Positions 8,001-19,698 of a DNA stretch of 64,000 nt are shown piece after piece. Source of the stretch: Acidovorax sp. SRB_14 (GTDB taxonomy: Bacteria > Pseudomonadota > Gammaproteobacteria > Burkholderiales > Burkholderiaceae_C). The first letter of the stretch is position 1, and each line of letters starts with the position of its first letter. The stretch is taken from the NCBI RefSeq assembly GCF_012932145.1, contig NZ_MWOK01000007.1, forward strand, positions 101,689-165,688, in the 5' to 3' direction. A model generated the notes under the pieces. It searched no databases. It was not told where the DNA came from and saw only the letters and a list, made by a program, of their open reading frames with translations. A program made the position numbers and the translations under genes.

Positions 8001-9478
8001 GGCGCGCGCACCTGTTCGAAATCGATGAAGCCGCGCTCGACATTCGTGCCCACCAGCTTCACGCGGATCCTTTGCCCGACATCGAGCAAAGGCTCGCCCG
8101 CCACCAGCAGGCCTTCGGCCGGTGGCGCCAAGGTGCGCACCCAGGTGGCGCTGTCGGTGCGGCCGGTGACGATGGCGTCGAACTGCTGGCCCATCAAGGG
8201 CTGCAGGTACAGTGCTGCCTCGGACTTGCGCACACTGCGCTCGACCTTTTGCGCCGCGTCTTCCTGGCGCGTGCAGTGCACGGCCAGCGCCTCCAGCTCG
8301 GCCACGCTATAGGGCGGCCGCTCCCCCGAGAGCATGGCCTTGACCATGCGCAGGCTGATGAGGTCGGGGTAGCGGCGGTTCGGCGCGGTGGAATGCGCGT
8401 AGTCGCGCACCGCCAGGCCGAAGTGGCCGATGGGCGCGCCGTGCGGCTGCTCGACCACGTATTCGCCCGAGCCCATGAGCTTGATGATGACCAGCGACAG
8501 GTCGGGAAAGCGCAGCGGATCGGCCTTGCGCTGGCGCGCCAGAAAGGCCTCGAGCGCCTGCGAGTCGGGCGTCTGGGGCAAGGTCTCCCCGTACCTGCGC
8601 GCCACCTCGACGATGCGCAGCCAGCGCTCGGGCGAGCGCACGACGCGGCGCAGGGCGGCGGCGCCGTGGTGCGCCAGGAACTGCGCCGTGCAGGTGTTGG
8701 TGGCGATCATGAACTCCTCGATGAGCTGGCGCGCGCGGTTGTGCACGGGCTGGCGCAGGTCCACCACGCGATCGCCCTCGAACACCGCGCGCGGCTGGAA
8801 GGTTTCGAGCTCCAGCGAGCCTTGCGCGCGCCGGCGTGCCCGCATGGCCTGGGCCACCGCATCCTGCGTGCGCAGCTGCGCGTCCATGCCGGGCACGGCG
8901 CGCGCGGCCTCGGGCAGCTCGCCCGCGCCCTCGACCCAGGCGGCCACGGCCTCGTAGGCCAATTGGGCCTGGTTGCGCACCAGGGCGCGGTACACCGCCG
9001 AATGGGCCACCGCGCCTTCACCGTCCACCTCCATTTCGGTCACGATGGCCAGCCGGTCCTGGTGCGGGTTGAGCGAGGTCAGGTCGGTCGACAGGCGCTC
9101 GGGCAGCATCGGAAACACCCGCGCCGAGGTGTAGACCGACGTGGTGTTGGTGTGTGCGTGCGCGTCGAGTGGCGAGCCTTTGCGGACCAGCGCATCCACG
9201 TCGGCCACCGCGACCAGAACCTTCACGGCCCCGCCCGGCAGGGGCGCGCACGCGGTGAGCTGGTCGAGGTCGCGCGAGTCGTCGTTGTCGATCGAACACC
9301 AGGGCAGCGCCGTGAGGTCGCGGATCTGGGGGTCAGCATCACGGCCCGGCCCGTGCAGGGCCTGCAGCTGTTGCAGCGCGCCTGGCGGAAATTCGGGCTC
9401 CAGGCCGCGTTCCTTCATGGCCAGGGTGGCAATGCGCACCAGATCGCTGCGGTGGTAGGTGGTAGTGGTGGTGTCCAT
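7997..9478 (-). CDS. RNase II/RNB-domain exoribonuclease
   Basis: Protein of 493 aa carrying the RNB catalytic core. The acidic active-site motif SIDNDDSRDLDQL lies near residue 90, followed by VLVAVADVDALVRKGSPLDAHA, PMLPERLSTDLTSLNP and AHSTAPNRRYPDLISLRMVKAML, all typical of RNase II/R. It lacks a long N-terminal cold-shock module, like the shorter RNB proteins of betaproteobacteria. Expected to degrade single-stranded RNA 3' to 5' in the cytoplasm. Coupled to the following unknown gene by a 4-base overlap. Confidence 0.9.
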   Translation of the reverse strand: MDTTTTTYHRSDLVRIATLAMKERGLEPEFPPGALQQLQALHGPGRDADPQIRDLTALPWCSIDNDDSRDLDQLTACAPLPGGAVKVLVAVADVDALVRKGSPLDAHAHTNTTSVYTSARVFPMLPERLSTDLTSLNPHQDRLAIVTEMEVDGEGAVAHSAVYRALVRNQAQLAYEAVAAWVEGAGELPEAARAVPGMDAQLRTQDAVAQAMRARRRAQGSLELETFQPRAVFEGDRVVDLRQPVHNRARQLIEEFMIATNTCTAQFLAHHGAAALRRVVRSPERWLRIVEVARRYGETLPQTPDSQALEAFLARQRKADPLRFPDLSLVIIKLMGSGEYVVEQPHGAPIGHFGLAVRDYAHSTAPNRRYPDLISLRMVKAMLSGERPPYSVAELEALAVHCTRQEDAAQKVERSVRKSEAALYLQPLMGQQFDAIVTGRTDSATWVRTLAPPAEGLLVAGEPLLDVGQRIRVKLVGTNVERGFIDFEQVRAP

Positions 9479-9499
9479 GGCGCGATGGTAGTGGCGCCC

Positions 9500-10732
9500 T
9501 CAGCGTCGGCGCAAGCGCGCTGGCGCGGCGGCGGGGCGCAGGGCAGCAAAAACGGCGATGGCCGCCAGCGACAGCGCCACCGCCAGCCCGAAGGCCCAGC
9601 CCGGCGCCAGCGCCCACAGCGCCCCGGCCAGCAGCGATGCCGGCAGGTACAGGACGCCGGTGAGCGTGTTGTAGACGCCCACCGCCGTGGCGCGCCGTTC
9701 GGGCTCCAGATCGGCGATGAAGGCCTTGCTTTGCGACTCGTCAATCGCATAAAACACCCCGTAGGTGGCCAGCAAGGCCACCATCTCCCAACGGCTGCTG
9801 GCCAGCACCAGCCCCAGGTTGATGGTGGCGTAGAGCGCATAGCCGAGCACGATGACGCGGCTGCGTCCCACCCGGTCGCCCAGCCGGCCCACCCAGGGCG
9901 CGGCCACCACGCAGGTGGTGTTGAACAGCGCGTAGAGCAGCACCACGTCGGTGATGCGAAAACCCAAGTCATGGGCTTTGAGCAAGATGAAGCCCAGGCT
10001 GAAGTACGCCAGCGCAAACACCCCCGCGGGCACCAGGAAGCGCTTGAATCCAGGGCTGAGCTGCTGCCAGTTCTGCCGCACACTCTCGCGCGCATGCGGC
10101 AAGCCGGGCTGGTCCGGAGCCCATGCGAGCACCAGCACGCCGAGCACCGCCGGCACGAAGGCCACCAGGAACAGCGTGCGGTAGCTGCCGGGCGACTCGC
10201 CCAGCCACGACAGCAGCCCATAGGCCACCAGCGGCCCGAGCACGGCGCCAGACTTGTCGAGCGCTTTGTGCACGCCAAACGCATAGCCGCGCGACGCCTG
10301 GCCCGCCACGGCCGACAGCCAGGCATCGCGCGGCGGCCCGCGAAAGCCCTTGCCCAGGCGCTCCACGACACGAAAAATGGACAAGCCCAGCACCGAGGAA
10401 GACAACAGCAGGATCAGCTTAGCCAGGGTCGAAAACCCATAGCCCGCCACGGCCAGCCATTTGCGCCGCCCGCTGCGGTCCGACAGCCAGCCGGCCAGGT
10501 AGTTGAGCGACGAGGCCGAAAAGTCCGCCAGCCCCTCGATCAGCCCGAGCAGCGCGCTCGACGCGCCCGCCACGGTGGTAAAGAACACCGCGAACACCGC
10601 AAAAATCATCTCCGAGCTCAGGTCGGTGAGAAAACTCACCAGCCCCAAGCGCAGCACGTCGGGGTGCAGGGCCGTGCGCTGTGCGGGCGTGACGGCCTCG
10701 GGCGCTGGGGGATCGCGGACTGGCTGGCTCAT
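9500..10732 (-). CDS. Major facilitator superfamily transporter
   Basis: Protein of 410 aa with about 12 membrane segments. The MFS loop signature LAGWLSDRSGRRKW sits between segments two and three, and FRVVERLGKGFRGPPRDAWL is in the next. The ATG at 10732 (MSQPVRD) was preferred over an upstream in-frame start that would add 25 unlikely residues. Substrate unknown. It lies 22 bases upstream of the RNase gene on the same strand and may share a transcript. Repeat copy B lies between it and the divergent P-type ATPase. Confidence 0.85.
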   Translation of the reverse strand: MSQPVRDPPAPEAVTPAQRTALHPDVLRLGLVSFLTDLSSEMIFAVFAVFFTTVAGASSALLGLIEGLADFSASSLNYLAGWLSDRSGRRKWLAVAGYGFSTLAKLILLLSSSVLGLSIFRVVERLGKGFRGPPRDAWLSAVAGQASRGYAFGVHKALDKSGAVLGPLVAYGLLSWLGESPGSYRTLFLVAFVPAVLGVLVLAWAPDQPGLPHARESVRQNWQQLSPGFKRFLVPAGVFALAYFSLGFILLKAHDLGFRITDVVLLYALFNTTCVVAAPWVGRLGDRVGRSRVIVLGYALYATINLGLVLASSRWEMVALLATYGVFYAIDESQSKAFIADLEPERRATAVGVYNTLTGVLYLPASLLAGALWALAPGWAFGLAVALSLAAIAVFAALRPAAAPARLRRR

Positions 10733-10800
10733 GGCGTACGTCCAGGGCGGGGTGGAATCAGCATTGTGCCCATCCCGGGTGCGGGCAGACTTCACTACAT

Positions 10801-10852
10801 AATTCATAGCAACTTGCGCTTTCTGGGCAAGCGATAGAGGCCTTTTTCACCA
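10801..10852. repeat. Intergenic palindromic repeat, copy B
   Basis: Second copy of the family (AATTCATAGC ... TTGCGCT ... AAGCGATAGAGGCC ... TTTTTCACC) in the divergent gap between the MFS gene and the P-type ATPase gene. Confidence 0.5.
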
Positions 10853-10946
10853 AAAGCTGAAGCAACGCAAGCCGTGCGCAAGAGGCCCTCCCTACACTGG
10901 AGAAACTCCGCCGCACCGTCCAACCCGACCCGCAAGGACCACCGCC

Positions 10947-13595
<2,649 letters not shown>

Positions 13596-15124
13596 CCAGG
13601 AAGGCGATCACCATCATGGCCGTGACATACCAGTAAAAGCTCGATTCGTGGCCCAGCGATTTGAGCCCCAGCGCCACATATTCGGCCGATCCGCCGAAGA
13701 TCGCATTGGCGATCGCGTACGCCAGCCCCACCCCCAGCGCGCGCACCTCGGGCGGAAACATCTCGGCCTTCACGATGCCGCTGATGGAGGTGTAGAAGCT
13801 CACGATGGCCAGCGCCAGCAGGATCAGCACAAACGCGGCGTACGGGTTGGTGACATGCTGCAGCGCGGTCAGGATGGGCACGGTGGCCAGCGCGCCCAGG
13901 CTGCCGAACAGCATCATGCTGGTGCGCCGGCCAATGCGATCGGACAGCGCACCGAACAGCGGCTGCATGCACATGTAGAGGAACAGGCAGGCCGTCATCA
14001 CGTAGCTGGCGGTCTTGATCGACATGCCGGCCGAGTTGACCAGGTACTTCTGCATGTAGGTCGTGAAGGTATAGAAGATCAGCGAGCCGCCGGCCGTGTA
14101 GCCCAGCACCGTGAGAAAGGCCGCGCGGTGGTTGCGCAGCAGCCCGCGCACGCTGCCCGCCTCCGCGCTGGCGCGCGCCTGGGCGGTCGAAGTCTCCTTG
14201 AGCGTGCGCCGCAAAAACAGCGCCACCACGGCGGTGAGGGCGCCGATGACGAACGGAATGCGCCAGCCCCAGGCCTTCATTTCGGCCTCGCTGAGCCACT
14301 GCTGCAGCAGCACGACCGTCAGCACCGCGAGCAGTTGCCCGCCGATCAGCGTGACGTACTGGAACGACGAGAAGAAGCCGCGCTGGCCGCTCAGCGCCAC
14401 CTCGCTCATGTAGGTGGCGGTGGTGCCGTATTCACCCCCGACCGACAGCCCTTGCACCAGCCGCGCGAGCAGCAGCAAGGCCGGTGCCCAGGCACCGATG
14501 CTGGCGTAGGTGGGCAAGGCAGCGATCAGCAGCGAGCCGCCGCACATCATCAGCACCGACAGCACCATCGAGGTCTTGCGCCCGCGCCGGTCCGCGATGC
14601 GGCCAAAGACCCAGCCCCCGATGGGCCGCATCAGAAAGCCCGCGGCGAACACGCCCGCCGTGTTCAGCAGCTGCGCCGTGGGGTCGGACTTGGGAAAGAA
14701 CGAGGGCGCGAAATAGATCGCGCAGAAGGCGTAGACATAAAAGTCGAACCACTCGACCAAGTTGCCCGACGAGGCCGCCACGATGGCAAAGACGCGCTTG
14801 CGCTTTTCCTCGTGGGTATAGCTGGGCAGGGGAGCCAATGTGGGTACGGGGGTGGCGGGAACCGTTTTCATGGCGTTTTCCGGCGAAGCGACGGTGCCAA
14901 AACCTTAGCACTTCCGGGCTGTTTCAGCGCACCAGGCCACAAACCCCTGCTTGGGGCGTGGCGCCTGCGCCGTGGCGGCTTTTGTGCTCCCCCGCCTGAC
15001 ACGCGCTGCCAGCGGCGGCCTACAGCAGGGACGCCGCGGGCGCCCCTACAGTGCAAGTCACACGGCCAGCGTCCCGGCACCGGCCCTGGTGCGATGGCTG
15101 TTCATTTATCCGAGGAATCTCCCG

Positions 15125-15703
15125 ATGCGCATCCGCCCCTCCGTCCACCGCAGCCCGTGGCTGCCTGCCGCTCTCGGTTTCGCTGCGTTGCTGTCGGTGC
15201 TGGCGCTGAGCGCGTGCGCCACGTCCACGCCCGCTGGCGTGCACGCGGTCCATTTCGATGTGGACCGCTATGCCGGCCACTGGTACGAGCTGGCGCGCAT
15301 CGACCACCGCTTTGAAAAAGGGTTGATCCGCACCAGCGCGCACTACAGCCGCAACGCCGACGGCACGATCGAGGTGCTCAACCGCGGCTTCGACCCGGTG
15401 CACCAGCGCTGGAAGGAGTCGGTGGGCAAGGCCCGCTTCCTGGGCGACCCGACGCAGGCCGCGCTGAAGGTGTCGTTCTTCGGCCCGTTCTATGGCGGCT
15501 ACCACGTGGTGGCGCTCGACCCCGAGTATCAATGGGCCATGGTGGTGGGCTCCAGCCTCGACTATTTCTGGATCCTTTCGCGCACCCCGACGCTGCCCGA
15601 AGGCATCAAAAACCAGCTCCTGGCCAGAACACGCGCGCTGGGCGTGGACGAAAACCAGGTGCGGTGGGTGCAGCAAGACGGCGTGAACCCCACAGGGCTC
15701 TAG
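15125..15703 (+). CDS. blc: Outer-membrane lipocalin (Blc-like)
   Basis: Protein of 192 aa with a lipoprotein signal peptide ending in the lipobox LALSAC (Cys about residue 35) and the lipocalin signature GHWYELARIDHRFEKGL. HYSRNADGTIEVLNRGF and ALDPEYQWAMVVGSSLDYFWILSRTP match Blc proteins, which bind lipids in the periplasm-facing outer membrane. ATG at 15125 follows the ribosome-site-like GAGGAATCTCCCG. Monocistronic, with repeat copy C downstream. Confidence 0.92.
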   Translation: MRIRPSVHRSPWLPAALGFAALLSVLALSACATSTPAGVHAVHFDVDRYAGHWYELARIDHRFEKGLIRTSAHYSRNADGTIEVLNRGFDPVHQRWKESVGKARFLGDPTQAALKVSFFGPFYGGYHVVALDPEYQWAMVVGSSLDYFWILSRTPTLPEGIKNQLLARTRALGVDENQVRWVQQDGVNPTGL

Positions 15704-15728
15704 GCTCTGCGCACGACGTTCAGCTCTG

Positions 15729-15778
15729 TTTTGATAGCTTCCAGCGCTTACCCCTTCAGCGCTGGAGCCCCTTTTCAC
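15729..15778. repeat. Intergenic palindromic repeat, copy C
   Basis: Best-formed copy: TTTGATAGCTTCCAGCGCTT, a short loop, then CAGCGCTGGAGCC and CCTTTTCAC. The stem CCAGCGCT/AGCGCTGG could form a hairpin. It sits between the convergent ends of the lipocalin and yejF genes, where it could act as a bidirectional terminator. Confidence 0.6.
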
Positions 15779-17511
15779 TCTAAATCAGCAGCGGCCTCTG
15801 GCACCGTGGCCGCGGCCACCAGCCGCTGCGTATACGGGTGCTGCGGCGCATCGAGCACCTGCGCAACCGGCCCGCTTTCCACCACCTCGCCCTCCTTCAT
15901 CACGATGACCGCGTGCGCCATGGCGCGGATCACGTCGACGTCGTGGGTGATGAGCAGGTAGCTCAGGCCCTTCTCGCGCTGCAGCCGCTGCAGCAGGGCC
16001 AGCACCTGCTGCTGGATGGTCACGTCAAGCGCGCTGGTCGGTTCGTCGAGCACCAGCACGCGCGGCTGCACGATGAGCGCGCGCGCAATCGCCAGGCGCT
16101 GGCGCTGGCCGCCCGAGAATTCGTGCGGATAGCGCGCCAGCAGTCCCGGGTACTGGGCTTCGCTCAGGCCCACTTCCAGCAGCGCCGCCTCCACGCGCGT
16201 GCGCCGCTCGGCGCTGCCGAGGGCGCCGTCGTGCACGCGCAGGCCCTCGCCCACGATCTCTTCGACCGTGAGGCGCGGCGACAGCGACGAGAACGGGTCC
16301 TGGAACACCACCTGCACCTGCCGGCGCAGGGCCTGGTTGGCCGGGGTGTTGCGCATGGCGGGCTGCTGCCACGCCTGCCCCACCACCGTGAGTTCGCCGC
16401 CGTGCGGCAGCAGGCCCAAGATGGCCTGCGCCAGCGTCGACTTGCCCGAACCCGACTCGCCCACCACGCCCAGCGTCTGGCCCGGCAGGACCTGCAGTGC
16501 GGCGCCCTGCACGGCCACGAACTCGCCCTTGCGGAACCAGCCGCGCACGCCGGGCAGCGGCGTGGCATAGGCCACGCGCAAATCCTGGGCCCACAGCACC
16601 GGCGGCGTACCGGGCGGTGGCACGGCCTCCACGACGTCCCGGCGCGGCTGGCTGGCGATCAGGCGGCGCGTGTAGGCGTGCTGTGGCGCGCGGAACACCT
16701 CGGCCACGCGGCCCTGCTCGACCAGCATGCCCTGCTCCATGACGGCCACGCGGTCGGCAAAGCGGCGCACCAGGTTCAGGTCGTGCGTGATGAGCAGCAC
16801 GGCCATGCCGGTCTGGCGCTGCAGGTCGGACAGCAGGTCCAGAATCTGACCGCGCAGCGTCACATCGAGCGCCGTCGTCGGCTCGTCGGCCAGCAGCAGC
16901 GCGGGCTCGCTGGCCAGAGCCATGGCGATCATGGCGCGCTGGCGCTGGCCGCCGCTGAGCTGGTGCGGGAAGGCGTTGGCGCGGCGCGCAGGCTCGGGGA
17001 TGCCGGTCTGCGCCAGCAGTGCGATCGCCGCCTGCGCGCACTGCTCGCCCGTCAGCGCCTTCTTCAGCTGCAACACCTCGGCGATCTGCTGCCCGATGGT
17101 CATGAGCGGGTTGAGCGCCGTCATCGGCTCCTGGAACACCATGGCGATGTCTCCGCCGCGCACGCCGCGCATCTCACGCTCTGACAAAGAGAGCAGATCG
17201 CGACCGCGCAGCATGGCTTTGCCGGTGATTCTGGCATCGCCCGCCAAACGCAACAGGCTCAGCGCCGTGACGGTCTTGCCCGAGCCCGATTCGCCCACCA
17301 GCGCGAGCTTTTCGCCGGCATGGACGGAAAAACTGACCCTGTTGACCACCGCCTTGGCGCCGAAATGCACGGCCAGGTCTTGCACCTGCAGCAAGGCGGC
17401 GGCGCCTGTTCCACCCCGCTCTGCGCCAGGGCCCACCCCGCGTGCATTGCCGATGCTGCCCGCCCCCTGGGCCATGGCTGGCATCTGCGTCCGTGCGTTA
17501 GGAGCATTCAT
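15775..17511 (-). CDS. yejF: YejF-type fused ABC transporter ATPase
   Basis: Protein of 578 aa with two ABC cassettes. Walker A motifs GESGSGKT (first) and GESGSGKS (second) are each followed by a signature segment, LSGGQRQRAMIAMAL and FSGGQRQRLAIARAL, and Walker B segments LLADEPTTALD and LVLDEPTSALD. Two cassettes in one chain is the YejF/DppDF-fusion form that powers oligopeptide uptake. The ATG at 17511 (MNAPNART) begins 11 bases after yejE. Last gene of the yej operon. Confidence 0.93.
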   Translation of the reverse strand: MNAPNARTQMPAMAQGAGSIGNARGVGPGAERGGTGAAALLQVQDLAVHFGAKAVVNRVSFSVHAGEKLALVGESGSGKTVTALSLLRLAGDARITGKAMLRGRDLLSLSEREMRGVRGGDIAMVFQEPMTALNPLMTIGQQIAEVLQLKKALTGEQCAQAAIALLAQTGIPEPARRANAFPHQLSGGQRQRAMIAMALASEPALLLADEPTTALDVTLRGQILDLLSDLQRQTGMAVLLITHDLNLVRRFADRVAVMEQGMLVEQGRVAEVFRAPQHAYTRRLIASQPRRDVVEAVPPPGTPPVLWAQDLRVAYATPLPGVRGWFRKGEFVAVQGAALQVLPGQTLGVVGESGSGKSTLAQAILGLLPHGGELTVVGQAWQQPAMRNTPANQALRRQVQVVFQDPFSSLSPRLTVEEIVGEGLRVHDGALGSAERRTRVEAALLEVGLSEAQYPGLLARYPHEFSGGQRQRLAIARALIVQPRVLVLDEPTSALDVTIQQQVLALLQRLQREKGLSYLLITHDVDVIRAMAHAVIVMKEGEVVESGPVAQVLDAPQHPYTQRLVAAATVPEAAADLE

Positions 17512-17522
17512 GTAAGTTCCAT

Positions 17523-18698
17523 TCAACGCTCGGCTTTGCGCGGGTCGAGCGCATCGCGCAGCGCATCGCCCATGAAGGTGAGCAGCAGCAGCGTGACCAC
17601 GAGCACCGCAAAGGTCGACAGCGAAATCCACCATGCGTCGATGTTGTTCTTGCCCTGGCTCAGCAGCTCGCCCAGGCTCGGGGTGCCGGGCGGTACGCCC
17701 AGGCCCAGGAAGTCGAGCGAGGTCAGCGCCAGGATGGCCGCGCTCATGCGAAACGGCAGAAAGGTGACCACGGGCGTGAGGCTGTTGGGCAGGATGTGGC
17801 GCCAGATGATCTGCCCGTTGCCCACGCCCAGGGCGCGTGCGGCCTTCACGTAGTCGAGCTGGCGGTTGCGCAAAAACTCGGCGCGCACGTAGTCGGAGAG
17901 CCCCATCCAGCCGAACAGGGAGAGCAGCACCAGCAGCAGCGCAATGCTGGGCGCCAAGACGGCGCTGAAGATGATCAGCAGGTACAGCTCGGGCATCGAG
18001 CCCCAGATTTCGATGAAGCGCTGGAACGCCAGGTCGGTCTTGCCGCCAAAGAAGCCCTGGATGGCCCCCGCCACCACGCCCAGCAGCACGCCGGTGAACG
18101 TCAGCGCCAGCGCAAACAGCACGCTGACGCGAAAGCCGTAGAGCAGCTGCGCCAGCAGGTCGCGACCGCGGTCGTCCGTGCCCAGCCAGTTGTCTGGCGA
18201 CGGCGCCGACGGGTTCGGCGCCTGGGCAAAGTAGTTGAGCGTGTTCGGACCGTAGGGGTTGAGGGTGTAGAGCGCCCAGTTGCGGCCCTCGGTGATGCGC
18301 TCCTTGATGAACGGGTCGAGGTAGTCGGTGGGCGTGGCGAAGTCGCCGCCGAAGGTGGTCTCGGGATAGTCCTTGAGCATCGGCCAATAGGTCTGGCCTT
18401 CGTAGCGCACGATGAGCGGCCGGTCGTTGCTCACCAGCTCGGCGCCCAGGCTCAGCAGCACCAGCGCGCAAAAAGCGATCAGGCTCCAGTAGCCGAGCCG
18501 GTTGCGCCGAAAGCGCAGCCAGGCGCGGCGGCTGGGCGACAAGGACGGCGGCGCCGACGCCACCACCGCGCCATCGCCAGAGCCCCCGCGGGTCGGGCTT
18601 GGTCCGGCCGCCAGTGGCGTCCCCGCTCCGGCGGGAAGGCGGCCATCGGCCGACTCAGGGGGGCTAATCAAACTTGACACGCGGGTCCACCCACACAT
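17523..18698 (-). CDS. yejE: YejE-type peptide ABC transporter permease
   Basis: Protein of 391 aa. The membrane part begins near residue 70 (SLIAFCALVLLSLGAEL), and LGTDDRGRDLLAQLLYGFRVSVLFALALTF is the usual DppC/YejE motif, followed by the EAA-like loop DYVKAARALGVGNGQIIWRHILPN. The first 50 residues are Pro/Gly/Ser-rich, so a later start is possible; the given start overlaps yejB by 35 bases. Inner-membrane pore subunit with YejB. Confidence 0.92.
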   Translation of the reverse strand: MCGWTRVSSLISPPESADGRLPAGAGTPLAAGPSPTRGGSGDGAVVASAPPSLSPSRRAWLRFRRNRLGYWSLIAFCALVLLSLGAELVSNDRPLIVRYEGQTYWPMLKDYPETTFGGDFATPTDYLDPFIKERITEGRNWALYTLNPYGPNTLNYFAQAPNPSAPSPDNWLGTDDRGRDLLAQLLYGFRVSVLFALALTFTGVLLGVVAGAIQGFFGGKTDLAFQRFIEIWGSMPELYLLIIFSAVLAPSIALLLVLLSLFGWMGLSDYVRAEFLRNRQLDYVKAARALGVGNGQIIWRHILPNSLTPVVTFLPFRMSAAILALTSLDFLGLGVPPGTPSLGELLSQGKNNIDAWWISLSTFAVLVVTLLLLTFMGDALRDALDPRKAER

Positions 18699-19695
18699 AG
18701 CAAAGGTCGGAAATCAGCTTGGTGACCAGCCCGATCAGCGTGAACAGGTACAGCGTGCCCAGCACCACGGGGTAGTCGCGCCGGATCACGCTCTCGTAGC
18801 TCAGCAGGCCCAGGCCGTCGAGCGAGAACAGGGTCTCTATCAGCAGCGATCCGGCGAAGAACGCGCCAATGAAGGCCGCCGGAAAGCCCGTGATGATGGG
18901 GATCAGCGCGTTGCGGAACACATGCTTCCACAGCACCTGGCGCTCGGAGAGGCCCTTGGCGCGCGCGGTCAGCACGTACTGCTTGCGGATTTCTTCGAGG
19001 AACGCGTTCTTGGTCAGCATGGCCGTGACGGCGAAGCTGCCCAGCACCATGGCGATGATCGGCAAGGTGATGTGCCAAAGGTAGTCGACGATGCGAGCCC
19101 CCCACGAGAGCTCGTCCCAGTTGGCCGAGGTCAGCCCGCGCAGCGGAAACCATTGCAGCTGGCCGCCAAACACCACCAGCAGCGCCACGCCGAGCACAAA
19201 TCCGGGAATGGCGTAGCCCACCAGAATGAGCAGCGTGGTCACCAGATCGAAGCGCGAGCCCGCGCGCACCGCCTTCGCGACGCCGAGCGGCACGGCCACG
19301 AGGTAGCTGATGAAAAAAGTCCACAGCCCCAGGCTGATCGACACCGGCAGCTTCTCGCGGATCAGCTGCCACACGTCCTTGTTCTGGAAAAAGCTGCGCC
19401 CCAGGTCGAAACGCGCGAACTGGCTAAGCATCTGCACGAAGCGCTCGGGCGCGGGCTTGTCGAAGCCGTACAGCGCCTTGATTTGCGCGAGGCGCTGCGG
19501 CTCCACGCCCTGCGCGCCGCGGTAGCTCAAGCCCCCGCCCTCGGCGCCGCCGCCGCCCGCCCCGGCCTTGGCCTCGGCCAGGTACTGCTCGACCGGCCCG
19601 CCGGGCACGAACTGCAGCACGACGAAAGTCAGCAGCAGCACGCCCAGCAGCGTGGGCAGCATCAGAAGGCAGCGCTTGAGAATATAGGCAAACAT
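18664..19695 (-). CDS. yejB: YejB-type peptide ABC transporter permease
   Basis: Protein of 343 aa beginning MFAYILKRCLLMLPTLLGVLLLTFVVLQFVPGGP in pieces typical of DppB/YejB. It carries the insert of Gly/Ala-rich residues after PGGPVEQ that YejB proteins have, and the coupling loop QYVLTARAKGLSERQVLWKHVF. It forms the permease with YejE; starts three bases after the yejA stop. Confidence 0.92.
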   Translation of the reverse strand: MFAYILKRCLLMLPTLLGVLLLTFVVLQFVPGGPVEQYLAEAKAGAGGGGAEGGGLSYRGAQGVEPQRLAQIKALYGFDKPAPERFVQMLSQFARFDLGRSFFQNKDVWQLIREKLPVSISLGLWTFFISYLVAVPLGVAKAVRAGSRFDLVTTLLILVGYAIPGFVLGVALLVVFGGQLQWFPLRGLTSANWDELSWGARIVDYLWHITLPIIAMVLGSFAVTAMLTKNAFLEEIRKQYVLTARAKGLSERQVLWKHVFRNALIPIITGFPAAFIGAFFAGSLLIETLFSLDGLGLLSYESVIRRDYPVVLGTLYLFTLIGLVTKLISDLCYVWVDPRVKFD

Positions 19696-19698
19696 GGC

